This document shows positions 36,327 through 48,400 of a DNA stretch of 64,000 nucleotides, in pieces. Origin of the DNA: Turbatrix aceti (Eukaryota; Nematoda; Chromadorea; Rhabditida; Panagrolaimidae); assembly GCA_963969345.1 (NCBI GenBank), contig OZ017769.1, forward strand, positions 8,993,725 to 9,057,724, in the 5' to 3' direction. Position numbers and translations under genes: made by a program. Below the pieces are notes generated by a model. The model was not told where the DNA came from. It worked only from the letters and a program-made list of their open reading frames with translations, and searched no databases. Each line of letters opens with the position of its first letter. Position 1 is the first letter of the stretch.

Positions 36327-37696
36327 ATGCTACTGCAATTTTGTATAAATTGCGCCCTGCTACTGTACATTGTGCCGACATATGCTCTGTATATTTTGGA
36401 GCTCTACATCATCTGTCTGTCGTCAGCGAGGCACAAATTCGTTTCTTCATTCTACGTAATTTACAGCGCCACTGCCATCAACGATATCATCGCTCATTTC
36501 ACGTACAACATCGATTACCGTTATTTGAATTCTTTGTACGGCGTTGTGGAACTTCCAGCGAGTTTGATGGGCCATCACTGGTTGTATACCGTACTTTACG
36601 GTCTGCTGAGCCAAACATTTTTTGGGCACAGTTTTTTTGTCCTCGCACTCAGCGCAAACAGGTTCACGGTACTGGTGATGAAAACAGACTACGTTTCATT
36701 CTGGGAAAAACGAAAAACGTTGATTATTTTGCTTTGCATCTGCCTGCCGGGTTTTCTGACTTCAACTCTTTTTTTGGATGGTAACGGTGGAGTTCTCATG
36801 CTGCCTATTTTGAATAATTCCACATTTGGTTACATAATCATCGAAAACGCCGAACAGAATATTCTCCACAACAGGGGTCTTCAGTCAGCGATTCTCCAGC
36901 TCATTTGCATTACCGTCTGCTTTGTTCTTAATATTACGGTGTCCTATCATCTGTGGAAGCGAACAAAGAACAATGCTTTTTTTCGAAACCACAAACATAG
37001 AGCGGAGATTATGTTGTTTATTTATTCGGTGTTGTGCATGGTGTTAGAATTTTTTGTATTTATTACACAGGTAAGCAGTACGAGCCCGGCCTTTCGAAAA
37101 ACAGTATTTCAAACATTTTTTATGCATAAAAAATTTATGCAATTTGTGTATAATTTAAAAAAAAATTTTTAAATTAAAAAAAATTTCAATCAAAAAAAAT
37201 TTATAGAGTCAATTGATCATAAAACAAAAAATTGCATTATAAAAAAGTTGGGAAAATGTTTTTGTTTTATGACAATTTTTTGAGTTTTCCTAAATCCGAA
37301 ATTTTTGAGTACCCGACCCGAAAACCCAAAATTTCGCTTTTTTGCCTTGACAAAAAATTTTCCAGACAGCTTTCGCCGTCGCGACATCACAAAATTACGG
37401 CGAATATGTCGTGATGCTATTGTCGATTCAGCACTACGTCCTGGACGCCGAACTCCTTTTTCCCGCGTGGTTTATGGTCATTGCCAGCAGCCAGATGAAA
37501 AATGAAATGGTTTGTATTTTGCTTGATTTTTTTTTTTGAAATTTTCAAGTTCCGGTTTCAGATAAAACTTCTGCCGTGGCTTAGTCGACTGAAAATCGTC
37601 TTCAACGTGAGCACCTCGATGCCGGCCAATTTTGTGCCTAGCAGGAGTCCTCCGGCATCTCAGAATCTTTCCCAGAATCATTCAAGGGCGATGTAA
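36327..37696 (+). CDS. serpentine-type 7TM receptor (Srg/Srv-like)
   Basis: Exons 36327-37070, 37366-37509 and 37562-37696 join in phase 0; 340 residues. The ATG at 36327 starts directly in the first hydrophobic segment (MLLQFCINCALLLYIVPTYALYI). About seven membrane segments follow. FVLALSANRFTVL in TM3, then a basic WEKRKTL loop, is the typical nematode chemoreceptor arrangement (the place of DRY). The middle of the protein has an extracellular loop with an N-glycosylation site (NNST). A TM7-like PAWFMVIASSQMKNE and a Ser/Pro/Asn-rich tail end the protein. The subfamily (Srg superfamily, Srv/Srg/Sru) is a judgement from pattern only. Confidence 0.8.
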
Positions 37697-38071
37697 ACCA
37701 GAAATCAAACATGTTCAACGAAGGACAAATTTGACGGGTCGGCTGATCCAAAAAACAAAATTTTAGGCAAATTTATCGAAATTATAAATTTCGTATACCA
37801 AAAAGTCATCAAATAAATTGAAAAAAAAATATGGCATCATCCAACTTTGTACAAAAAAAAATTCATCAATGATAATTTGTTTTTGAGTTTTCGAATACCC
37901 AAACCCGAATTTTTTGGATCCGCAGAATTTGTAAAAAACCGAAACCAAAATTTTCAGATAACCGACCCAAAAACCTAAAATTTCGTGTCGGGAACCCGAA
38001 AACGCGCAAAAAAATATTTATTTTATGCATGTAAAAACAACTTAAAAAAATCAACAACGATCGAGCAAATA
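37697..38071. other. convergent spacer, receptor and RPC7 3' ends
   Basis: AT-rich and repetitive for cccgaa/aaacccgaa motifs, which recur in nearby introns. No gene seen. Confidence 0.5.
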
Positions 38072-38763
38072 TCAATAATCGCCCTCATCAAGGTTGTCAT
38101 CGCTGGGATTCTCGTGGTAGCCTTCGCCGTTGTCGAAGTACTGCTGAATGTAGTCGTTGTCCTCTTCAAAGAGCTCTTCCTCGGACTCGGCGAGGATCGG
38201 TTGGTCTTCTTCGTCATCCGCGTCTTCGACGACCAAGTCGTCATCGTCGGCGTCGCCCTCCTTCTTCTCCTGATTCTCGAGGGCAGAGAGCAGCTTCTGC
38301 ACGGCCTTCTGCTTCTTGGCGAGAACTTCGTCGGACGTCGCAGCAGCCCGCTTGGCCTTGTTCGCCGGGGGTAGGAGTCCCTTGGGCAGCTCGTTCGTAT
38401 TGACGATGAAAGCGTGCTTTTCGGGCTGCAGTGCGCCTTCTGAGTACCGCTGACCGATGGCGTCCGAAGTCGAGGCGGTCGTCGAAGTCTCGAGGTTGTC
38501 GAGGAACAGCGTCAGCTCTGACTGGATTCGGCAGCGGTATTCTACGAGTTCGACGGCTTCCGTGTTCTGCGCAAAGACGGGTTTTGGGAGTTTCTAAAAA
38601 AAATTTGGGCTTTGTCAAAAAAATTTTTGTGGGTAAAAAAACTGACGGGAAAAAGCGGAACTTCAGTCTTCATTTTTGTATAAGCGCCGATCTCGTGACG
38701 CTGGATGCCGAGGGCAGAGGCGATCGATCGAACGCCATTTTTGGCGTCTGATTTTCGGTTCAT
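38072..38763 (-). CDS. RNA polymerase III subunit RPC7 (POLR3G-like)
   Basis: Exons 38647-38763 and 38072-38593 join in phase 0; 212 residues. A tttcag acceptor directly precedes the ATG. The family marks are an N-terminal LFPKLPKPV segment followed by VEY...I..EL, and an acidic C-terminus ending NDYIQQYFDNGEG...PSDDNLDEGDY, as in human RPC7 (DYIxxYFDNGE, DDNxDE). RPC7 is part of the RPC3-6-7 trimer needed for Pol III initiation at tRNA and 5S genes. The middle is weakly conserved. Confidence 0.88.
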
Positions 38764-39389
38764 CTGAAAATAAAAAAAAACTAAAAGATTTTGTTTAAAA
38801 AATCCTAACTCATATTTTTCACAAATTTTCTAATATTTTTCTATTATAAAAAAACAAAAAAAAATTATATATATATTTTTTTTTAAATTCTAAATAATAT
38901 GTTTTCTTTTGTTTTCCTTTGCAAGAAAATTACAAAATTTTTTTATTTTTAAATTATTGTTTTTAAATTAAATAAAACCCTTACAATGAATTTTTTTCAA
39001 AAAATATCAATCGGCAACAAAAAAGCCGTTTATTTCATTCATTTGCCTCCAAAACTTTAATTAACCATTTTATTACCATAAAAATCGTAGATAAAAGGAG
39101 TCTGGAGAAGCTTAAATCTATGAAATAAAATCACAACAAAGATCGACGACGACACCGAGGTCGATTCCAATAGGATCACGGTGCCGCTGCCAACAAAACC
39201 AATGCTTATAGAGAGGGACAAAAAAAGTTTGGAATTAGGGCAAATTCTAGAAAGAGAAAAAAGAACAACAAAAAAACGACCTAATGATGATGAGTCACAA
39301 AAAAATGACTAAAAAATAGACGACAGGACACAGCCAACCCAAAAAATCCAGCGAAAACCAAAATCCTAGATCCAGAAAAAAAAACTTGG
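38764..39389. other. AT-rich spacer between RPC7 and AFG3L2-type genes
   Basis: Very A/T-rich to about 39120, then the A-rich 3' flank of the protease gene. No gene seen. Confidence 0.5.
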
Positions 39390-42300
39390 TTACGCTTCTT
39401 TTTTGTCGTCGGACTTCTTGGGAGATTCCTTGTTCCAGTTTTCGAGTCCCTTGGGCAGAGACGTGTCCTCGTCCATGCCACCGGTGCCAGCGACAAATTC
39501 CTCGTACGTGTGCTTCTCTGCAAACGGCCGGGGTCCGAGTAACTCGTTCATGTCTTCGCGGGAGAGAACTTCTTTTTCGAGGAGTCGCTTGGCTACTTTC
39601 TCGATTTCCGGCTGTTTTGAGAGCAACAATTCACGGGTACGGGTCAGAGCGCCGTTGACCATGTCACGGACTTCCTGGTCGATGAGTTGGGCTGTGGACT
39701 CGGAGTACGGCTTGTCGAAGGACATCTCACCGGGTCCAGCAGTGTCGAACGAGAGAGGACCCACTTTGGCTGACATTCCGAATTTGACTACCTGCAATCG
39801 TAAAAAAAAATTATTTTTATTTTTTGAATGCAAATTTTAAAAAATGAAAAAAAATTAATTATAATTTTTTTTGAATGTTTAAATTAATCATAATTTTTTT
39901 GAATGTGAAAATTAATGCGAACATTTTTTTGGATAATAAAATCAATCATAGAATTTTTTTGAATGTTATAATCAAACATAACTTTTTTTCAGATGTTGAA
40001 ATTTTTTTTTAATTTTGAATGTGAAGACCAATCACAAAATTTGTTTTGAATTTTGAAATAAATTAAAAAAAATTTGAACGTTAATTTCAATCATAAAATT
40101 TTTTTAAATGCTTGAACAAATGAAAAAAAAATTTGAATCAATCATAAATTTTTTTTGATAGCTAAAATCAATCACAACTTTTTTTTTGAATGTTAAAATA
40201 AATTGGGAAATTTACCTGAGAATAAGCCATCTGGGTGATTTTCTGAAGATCATCCTGAGCACCGGTCGTGATGCGGCCAAAGAAAATCTCTTCGGATACC
40301 CTTCCGCCGAGGGTCATGCACATGCGATCGAGGAGTTGTTCCCGGGTGTAGAGGTACTGTTCCTTGGGCAGGTACTGCGCGTATCCAAGACCCTTTCCGC
40401 GGGGAATAATCGAGACCTTGAGCAGAGGATCGGCAAACTGCAAAAACCAACCGGCGATCGCGTGTCCAGCTTCGTGGTAGGCGACTGTCTTCTTTTCTTC
40501 CGGTTGCAGGACCTGGCTTTTCTTCTCCATGCCGGCGACGACGCGTTCAATCGCCTGCTCAAAGTGTTTGTGCGTGATTTCCTCGGCCGCGTCACGGGCT
40601 GCGATGAGGGCGGCTTCGTTGCACACGTTCGCGATATCCGCGCCCGAAAATCCGGGAGTATGGGCGGCGAGCTTGCGGGAGAGTTCTGTCTTGTCCAGCG
40701 TTGTCTTTAGGTGCGACAGGTGGACTCGGAAAATTGATGCTCTGAAAAAAATGCAGTTGAAAAATACAATTTGTACGGCTTTTTTTAAAACCCCAAAAAA
40801 TGTATTTTTGCTAAATAAAAAATTTTTTTTTATATATTTTCCGAAATCGATATTGGTGCCCTTGTCGCTCATTTTTGTGATTTTTTTATGCAAACAAAAG
40901 TTTAAAATATTTTTTTTTAATTTTTAACTTTAATATTTTAAAAAATATTAATTTTATTACTTTAAAAAAATTTAAAACATAAATTTAAATTTTTTTTTAT
41001 ATTTAAAATATTAATTTTAATATTTTTGAAAAAAAATAAATAAAAAAATTATTGGCATTTTGACAAAAAAAATTATTTTTTTTGTCTTCAAACCCGCTTA
41101 CCGTCCTTTGATGTCCGGAACCGGGACGTAGATCTGTCGATCGAATCTACCTGGTCTCAGGAGCGCACTGTCCAGGATGTCGACTCGGTTGGTGGCAGCA
41201 ATCACGATGACAGACGATTCATCGGTCGTGAAGCCGTCCATCTCTACGAGAAGTTGATTCAGCGTGTTCTCCTGCTCCGAGTGACCACCCATGCCACCGC
41301 GACCGCCTCGCTTCCTGCCGACAGCGTCGATTTCATCGATGAAGAGAATGCACGGCGAATTTTTTCGCGCCATCGCAAACATGTCTCGGACGCGGGCTGG
41401 ACCGACGCCGACGAACATTTCAAGGAATTCCGAGCCTGAGACCGTGATGAACGGAACATTTGCCTCGCCTGCGGTCGCCTTTGCCAGAAGCGTCTTTCCC
41501 GTGCCGGGAGGACCTGTCAGAATCGCGCCCTACAAAATTTGGGATACAACGATGAAAAAAATCCATAAAACACCTACTTTGGGAATTTTGGCGCCAAGAG
41601 CCTTGTATTGATCCGGATTTTTCAGAAAGTTGACAAATTCCATGATCTCGATCTTGGCTTCTTCGCAGCCGGCGACATCCTTGAACGCCACCTTGATTTC
41701 GTCCCTGTTGATGACGCGTGCCGTCGACTGTCCGACGCCGCCGAACAGCCCGCCTCCCAGGCCGCCACCCTTGCCGGACTTTCCGGTGAGGCCTCCGAAG
41801 CCGCCTTTGAGGGTCCGCCAGAGGTAGTAGGCGAAGAAGAGCGGCACCGCGGTTGAAATGATCGTCGGTAGCTCGCGTTTCCTAAAAAAATGGGTTTTTT
41901 GAATTTACCCGCCGACAAATCACAAAAACTGATTTTTGTATCGAAAATATATTTTTAGGCCTCCGCCTCTAAAAACACAATTTTTGAACCAATAGCCCAA
42001 AAACACGATTTTTAGGCATCTTAGCCCAAAAAAAGCCTCATAAAAAACCCCAAAACATCCCAACTTACAGGTCAAACTCGCTCTTGTACAACACCGTAAT
42101 CTGCTTATCGGCATCGGTCTGAAGGTGCTGCTGAGCGGCATACAAACTGCGCTCAAACGAATCCACGCTGCCAATGTTGAAGTAATACGTATACTGACTG
42201 ATCGCATCCTTCGTCACCACGCGAACCCATCTCTTGTCGACGACCTCTAGCCTCTCAACCTTTCCAGGCTCCAGAAAGTCGCTGAAGAATTCCTTCCATG

Positions 42301-43267
42301 AAATTTCCTTGTAGTTACTGTACTCTCCGAGGGCGTAGAGCGCGAGGAACGATCCGACAGCGGCGGCGATGTATCCCAGAGGTCTGAAAAGAAATAAAAT
42401 ATTAAACAAAAATCAAACGGCAAAAAAACTTACAAATTGAACCCGCTGTTATTCGAGCCATCTGCGTTTTCCGGCTTTTTGCCTCCTGATGATGGGCTCG
42501 TCTTCTGTTGGGCTTCTGAAAAAGAAATTTGATGACAAATGAAGTTTAAAAAAAAGAAATCAGCAAAAAACTGTTTTTGATCAGTTTTAGGCAACATTGG
42601 AAAAAAAAGATGATCAAAGTAACGATACGAACAAAAATATGTAGTAACTTTTATGAACGTAGCTTGAAGTAACGATACGAACATAAAACTATCGTAAAAG
42701 TAATAATTTTATATGAACGTAACTTGAAGTAACGATACAAACCTATAACTACCGTAAAAGTAGTAACTTTTGTAAAACTCTAAGAAACGATATTTTACTT
42801 CTCCACACGTTTTACTTCGAAGTCACAATATTTTTTTTCAAAAATTAACGTAAAACGGAGAATAAAAACCGTTTTTTCGTCTTGTTTTATTACTTTTCTG
42901 TTTTTTTTTTCATTTTTTGTGTTTTACTAAAAAACTCACTGTCAGCAGCCTTGCGTCCTTCCTCGGCAGCCTTCATGACCTCTTCCTTGAGTTGCTTGAG
43001 AAACTCGCCGCCACCACCCTTTTTGGCGTAGAGCGCAAGCACCCGATTCGTGTAGTAATGGCAGCGTTCGTTGAACGAGGCATCCTTGAAGAGGTAATTG
43101 ACGACCTCGCTCTGCGACAACGCTTCGTCGTCCCGCTTCTGGGGCTGTTGTAGGCTGGCAGTCGATGTCAGCGAAGCCATGGCACGGCTGCTGCTCGGAG
43201 TGGCAGACTGTGAGGCGATGCGTCGAAGGCAACCGCGTATGACATGGCTTGAGAGTGATTGAAGCAT
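39390..43267 (-). CDS. spg-7: mitochondrial m-AAA protease, AFG3L2 type
   Basis: Seven exons join in phase: 42940-43267, 42434-42515, 42069-42383, 41578-41881, 41102-41529, 40216-40741 and 39390-39791; 794 residues (human AFG3L2 has 797). An Arg/Ser-rich N-terminus fits a mitochondrial presequence. Two membrane helices flank the intermembrane domain (about residues 137-155 and 247-262). The AAA module has Walker A GPPGTGKT (349-356), the FVGVG pore loop, Walker B ILFIDEID (404-411) and a second-region RPGRFDR. The zinc protease site HEAGH is at 575-579. It degrades and processes inner-membrane proteins. The gtag acceptor is 4 bases before the ATG. It shares a 357-base divergent promoter region with FEN1. 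Confidence 0.96.
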
Positions 43268-43624
43268 CAGCCTACAAATTCTACTAAAATGAATAAAATC
43301 AATCAACAAAAGGATGACAAAGCGAAGAAATATGTTGTTTTCATTTTGTTAAATACGATATCACAACTGGCTACGAGAAGGACACATAAAGTTACCAAGA
43401 TGACGCGAAATATGATGCAAAGTTGAAGATTTTGCACACTGCAAACATTGAGGATAACTCGTCTCTCGACTCGACTTTACAAATTGTTCGCGTCGAGACC
43501 AAAAGGAGGGAGCGTTGCATTTGAAAAGTGCGAAAGCGGGAAAAAGAGCAAACAACTCGTGTTAGTTCCGCTTTTTTTACTTTGTTTTTCTTTTTGTTAT
43601 TTTTTGTTTGTAGGAAGAGCAGCG
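43268..43624. promoter_or_regulatory. bidirectional promoter region, m-AAA protease / FEN1
   Basis: Only 357 bases separate the two start codons, which point away from each other. A gtag acceptor is seen just before each ATG (about 43271 minus, about 43614 plus), so both leaders may be trans-spliced and the usable promoter is shorter still. No canonical TATA is obvious. Confidence 0.6.
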
Positions 43625-45096
43625 ATGGGAATTAAGGATCTATCCAAGGTGATTGGCGATCACTCGCCGGCCAGCATCAAGCTCGGCGACATCAAGGCTT
43701 ATTTTGGACGAAAAATCGCGATCGACGCTTCCATGAGTCTTTACCAGTTTTTGATTGCCATTCGACAGGATGGAAATCATCTTCAGGATGAGAGTGGTGA
43801 AACTACGAGGTTTGTTTTCATTTTTAAAATTTTTTTTGGAAAAAAAATTTTTCAGTCACCTGAACGGAATGTTCTACCGGACAATCCGGATGATGGAAAA
43901 CGGTATCAAGCCGGTCTACGTCTTTGACGGCAAGCCACCCACGATGAAGAGCGCCGAGTTGGGAAAGCGAGAGGATCGTCGCGCTGAGAACGAAAAACAG
44001 CTCAACGAAGCCCTCGAAAAAGGCGACACCGAGGCCGCGAACAAATTTAACCGTCGCCTCGTCCGGGTGACCAAGGACCAGAACGAGGAAGCGAAGCGTC
44101 TCCTCCGACTCATGGGAGTCCCGGTCGTCGATGCGCCCTGCGAAGCCGAGGCTCAGTGCGCGGAACTCGTCAAGGCCGGAAAGGTGTACGCGACTGCCAC
44201 GGAGGACATGGATGCCCTCACCTTTGGCAGCAAGATTCTCGTTCGACATCTCACGTTCAGCGAGGCCAAGAAAGTTCCCATCAAGGTTAGTACACTTTTT
44301 TGGAGGCACAACGTATGAAAAAATGTATGTATGATTTTTTTCAGGAGTTCAACCTCGAAAAAATTCTCCGAGATATGAACTTTTCAACTGAACAGTTCAC
44401 TGACATGTGCATCATGCTCGGCTGCGACTACTGCCCATCGATCAAGGGTGTCGGTCCGAAGAAGGCCTTCGAACTCATCACGGCCCACAAATCCATTGAG
44501 GGCGTTGTCGAGAACATTGACCAGACGGTAAGCATTTTTTGCGACCCGGGTACCCTAAATTTTCCAGAAAATTTAGTTTTTTTTGCGTTTATAGTTTTTT
44601 GGGTCTTGAAGCGAAAATTTTAGTTTTCACATCGTGTTTTTTATAAATGCATATTTTGGGTACCTGAATCCGAACTTTTGATTGCTGGACCCCGGTGGAC
44701 AACCTGACTACCCTAAAATTAAAAAAAAAATAATTTTTTTAGAAGTACCCCCTACCCGAGGACTGGCAGTACGCAGCCGCCCGGAAGCTCTTCCTCGAAC
44801 CCGATGTCACTCCTGGGGACCAAGTGGAGGTCAAGTGGTCCGAGCCTGACGTCGACGGCGTACTGCAGTTCCTATGCAAGGAAAAAGGCTTCAACGAGGA
44901 TCGCATCAAGTCCGCTCTCCAGCGGCTGTCTAAGGGCAAGCAGACGGCGACCCAGGGCCGCATCGACTCCTTCTTCCAGTCAGCCGGCCTCAAATCCACC
45001 GAACCAACGGCCAAGAAGCGCAAGATCGAGGAAGTCAAGACGAAGGCCGGCGCCGGAAAGAAGAAGGCCACTACGGCATTCAAAAAACGGAAATAA
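43625..45096 (+). CDS. crn-1: flap endonuclease 1 (FEN1)
   Basis: Exons 43625-43809, 43856-44285, 44345-44527 and 44743-45096 join in phase; 383 residues (human 380). The N-terminal nuclease motif [10 protein letters not shown], metal ligands in [20 protein letters not shown], the [10 protein letters not shown] and ATEDMDAL acidic sites and LGCDYC are present. A helix-hairpin-helix ([13 protein letters not shown]) and the PCNA-binding QGRIDSFF follow, then a Lys-rich nuclear tail. It cuts 5' flaps in Okazaki-fragment maturation and base-excision repair; in C. elegans (crn-1) it also acts in apoptotic DNA breakdown. AATAAA at 45168-45173. Confidence 0.97.
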
Positions 45097-45418
45097 CGGG
45101 GATTCAATTTTTCACTGACATTCTGTAACTTTTTTCACGTTCTGTACTTGTACTTGTTTTTGTATCCAATAAAATGGAAAAACGACAATCCGGCAAAACA
45201 CTGTCAGTGACCAAAACACCTGGAAAATATAAAAAATAAATAAAAAAAAACGATGCAAGATCCCAAATTCCGGCGAACAATAGTTTTCGTGCCGGGAACA
45301 CCACGTCAGCAAAAAAGTGTTCCCCGATCGTCAACGCAATTTTAGATCCTCACTTTTCCTTAGTTTTTGGCCTATTTTGCAGTTTTTTCCTCCGTACTCA
45401 TTTTTCCCACTCTCAATC
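45097..45418. other. intercistronic region FEN1 to RPA2 gene
   Basis: It contains the FEN1 poly(A) signal AATAAA at 45168-45173 and, about 210 bases further, a ttttgcag acceptor (AG at 45381-45382) before the next ATG. The short spacing on one strand would suit an operon-type pair. Confidence 0.45.
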
Positions 45419-48400
45419 ATGGAATGCGATATTTCGTCGTATCACGTTCAATCGTTCAACTACCTCGCCGAAGAGGGCGTGCGCCTGGCAGCACTCGATG
45501 TTCCGCCGATCAAGTTCACAGTCGGTGGAAACGATCACATTGAACTCGCGTACACGAATGCCGTCCTTGGAAAGGCCGTGCTCGGCGGAAAAGACGTGAG
45601 TTTTTCATCAAACAATTTTTTAGGCCAAGCATGTATTTTTTCTAGGTGGACCGAACGCCAGTCTATCCCTCAGAATGCCGGATGCGTGGGATTACCTACT
45701 CCGGGCCTCTCGAGGTTTCGCTCAAGGTCTCCGTGAATGGCATCTATCTCTACGAGCAAAACTTGTTTGCCGGCAGTGTGCCTATTATGCTGAGGTCAAA
45801 ATGCTGTAGATTGCATGGACTCAGCGAGAAACAGCTCTACGCGAGGAACGAGGAACCCGTTGAGAAGGGTGGCTACTTTATTGTCAAGGGAAATGAAAGG
45901 GTGAGTTTGGTTTTTGGACGGGTTTTATATCGTTGCCGGGTACCAGAGTGGGAAATTGACTTTTTCGGGTTTTAGGTCATAAAATTCAGTTTTTTGTGCT
46001 CAAAACGAAAAAAAATGAATCAATTATTCTAAAATTTTAGATTTTGTTCAGTAATTTAGATTTTTTTGCAAAAAAGGTTTTAGCGTAAAATTCACTTACA
46101 TGATTCGGCCGAGTTAACGCTTGAACTCGTTTTTTTTGCTATTTTCGACGATTTTTGGGATTGGCTACAATGTTTCAAAAATTTTTATTTTTATTAAAAT
46201 AAAAATAGCAAAAAAAAAAGGATTTCAGGCGATCGTAATTCAGCCAGTAAATGTTCCAGACTGGTGAATTTTACTTTTTTCATAAAAAAAACTACTTTTT
46301 TTTGCAAAAATTAGATTTTTCCGAAATTGCGGATTTTAAGAGACAGTCTGTGACAGGATTTCAGATTAAGGTGGAAGGTGCGACCCCGTGAAAAAAAAGC
46401 CTCAAATGTATTTAACCAAGGTTGTAGGTCCCCTTGAGGGATTGTTAAAAAAAAATATAAAAAATTTTTCAGATGCCGGATTCTTGAGATTTGGCTTCTG
46501 AACTGTTTTTTTGTTCTGATTTTTCTACTCAATTCTTAAAAGAAGCAAAAATCTGAATAAAATCATACAACTGTACTTTGGCACGAGGAATCGATTGCCG
46601 TATTCAGATTTCTCAAAAAACATCTGACTCTCCCGCAATTCTCGATTTTATGTTTTTTCCGTCAGTTTTTTGGCCAAAACATGTGTATGCTGTTCGATAG
46701 GGAGGGCAAGACCTACCCTATCTTAAAGCCCGTTTTTTTTGCTACAAGATGGAAAAAAACACAAAAAAAAATATGTCGCTCTCGGTGACCAAAACAGGGA
46801 AAAACCATCAAAATGGTCAAAAAACCGTCGTAAAATAACAACGATGAAGCAAAGCGCCCCAAGAGTCGTCGCGTGCGCATTGCGATGCGCGCAGCGCGTA
46901 GTTGATTTTTTGACCATTTTGATGGTTTTTCCCTGTTTTGGTCACCGAGAGCGACATATTTTTTTTCGTGTTTTTTTCCATCTTGTAGCAAAAAAAACGG
47001 GCTTTAAGATAGGGTAGGTCTTGCCCTCCCTATCGAACAGCATACACATGTTTTGGCCAAAAAACTGACAGAAAAAACAGAAAATCGAGAATTGCGGGAG
47101 AGTCAGATGTTTTTTGGGAAATCTGAATACGGCAATCGATTCCTCGTGCCAAAATACAGTTGTATGATTTTATTCAGATTTTTGCTTTAATAAAGAAGCT
47201 GGTTGAAAAATCAGAACAAAAAAACAGTTCAGAAGCCAAATCTCAAGAATCCGGCATCGAAAAATTTTTTTATATTTTTTTTTAACAATCCCTCAAGGGG
47301 GCCTACAACCTTGGTTAAAAACATTTGAGGCTTTTTTTTCACGGGGTCGCCGGTCCGAAATCCTGTCACAGACTCTCTTTTAAAGTGAAAAATTTGATTT
47401 TATTTGTCATTTTTTTGGGATTTGAAGTATTCGCTTCAGGACCTGACCATAGTTTTTATTTGTACCTAACAGCACTGTTTTTATATTCAAAACAGCATTT
47501 TTTTACCCAAAAAAATAGAGTTTTTATATCATTTTTCAGGTCATCCGACTTTTGGTCTGCAATCGCTCCAACTACCCGTTTGCCATCGAACGCCCTTCCT
47601 ACAAGAAGAAGGGCAAGTTCTTCACGCAGTACGGCTGCATGATGCGGAGCGTGCGAGGCATGCACTCGGCTGTCATCAACGTCCTCCACTACCTGGACAT
47701 CTCGACGATGGTCCTCTCCCTGCAGTACCGGCGTGAGATCTTCTACGTGCCCTTCATCTACATCATCCACGCCCTCGTCGACCTGAACGCGCTCCAGATC
47801 TTTGAGGCAGCGCGCCACGGCCGGCCTAACGACAAGTTCTTCGAGGCGTGCCTAAAAAACATGCTGCGGAACGCGAAAGCCGAAAACGTGTACAACAAGG
47901 CGACGGCTCTACAGGTGCTCGGTAGCAAGTTTCGCGCCGCTTTGGGCGACGCTTTGGCTCCCTGGGAACCGGATGAGGAGGCTGCGATTTTTATTCTCAG
48001 GAGATGTCTGTGCATCCATCTCACGGATGACATGGACAAGTTCTACTGCCTCGTATACATGGCACAGAAGCTCATGGCACTCGTTCAGCAGGAAATTCTC
48101 AGCGAGAATCTCGACAATCCTCAGTTCCAGGTTTGTTGTGCTCAAAAATAATCTTTTTATTAATTTCAAATAAAAAACGTTTTTACAAAAAAAAAGTTTG
48201 TTATACTTTTTTTTGCAATTTTGAACTTTCGTTCGAAAAAAATAGTAAAAAATTTTTAACTTTTTTTTTCAATTTTTATCAATTTAAAAATTTGCATTTA
48301 AAAATTTTCTTTATGTTTTTTAAATTTTTTTTGCATTTTTTAACTTTCTTTAATTTTAAATTAAAAAATTGATTTTTTTTAAATTTATTTTAAAATTTAT

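Noticed and set aside
46713..47017. Mirror open frames MLQDGKKH... on both strands
   Set aside because: They are the two arms of the foldback element read in opposite directions; no splice or codon signature.
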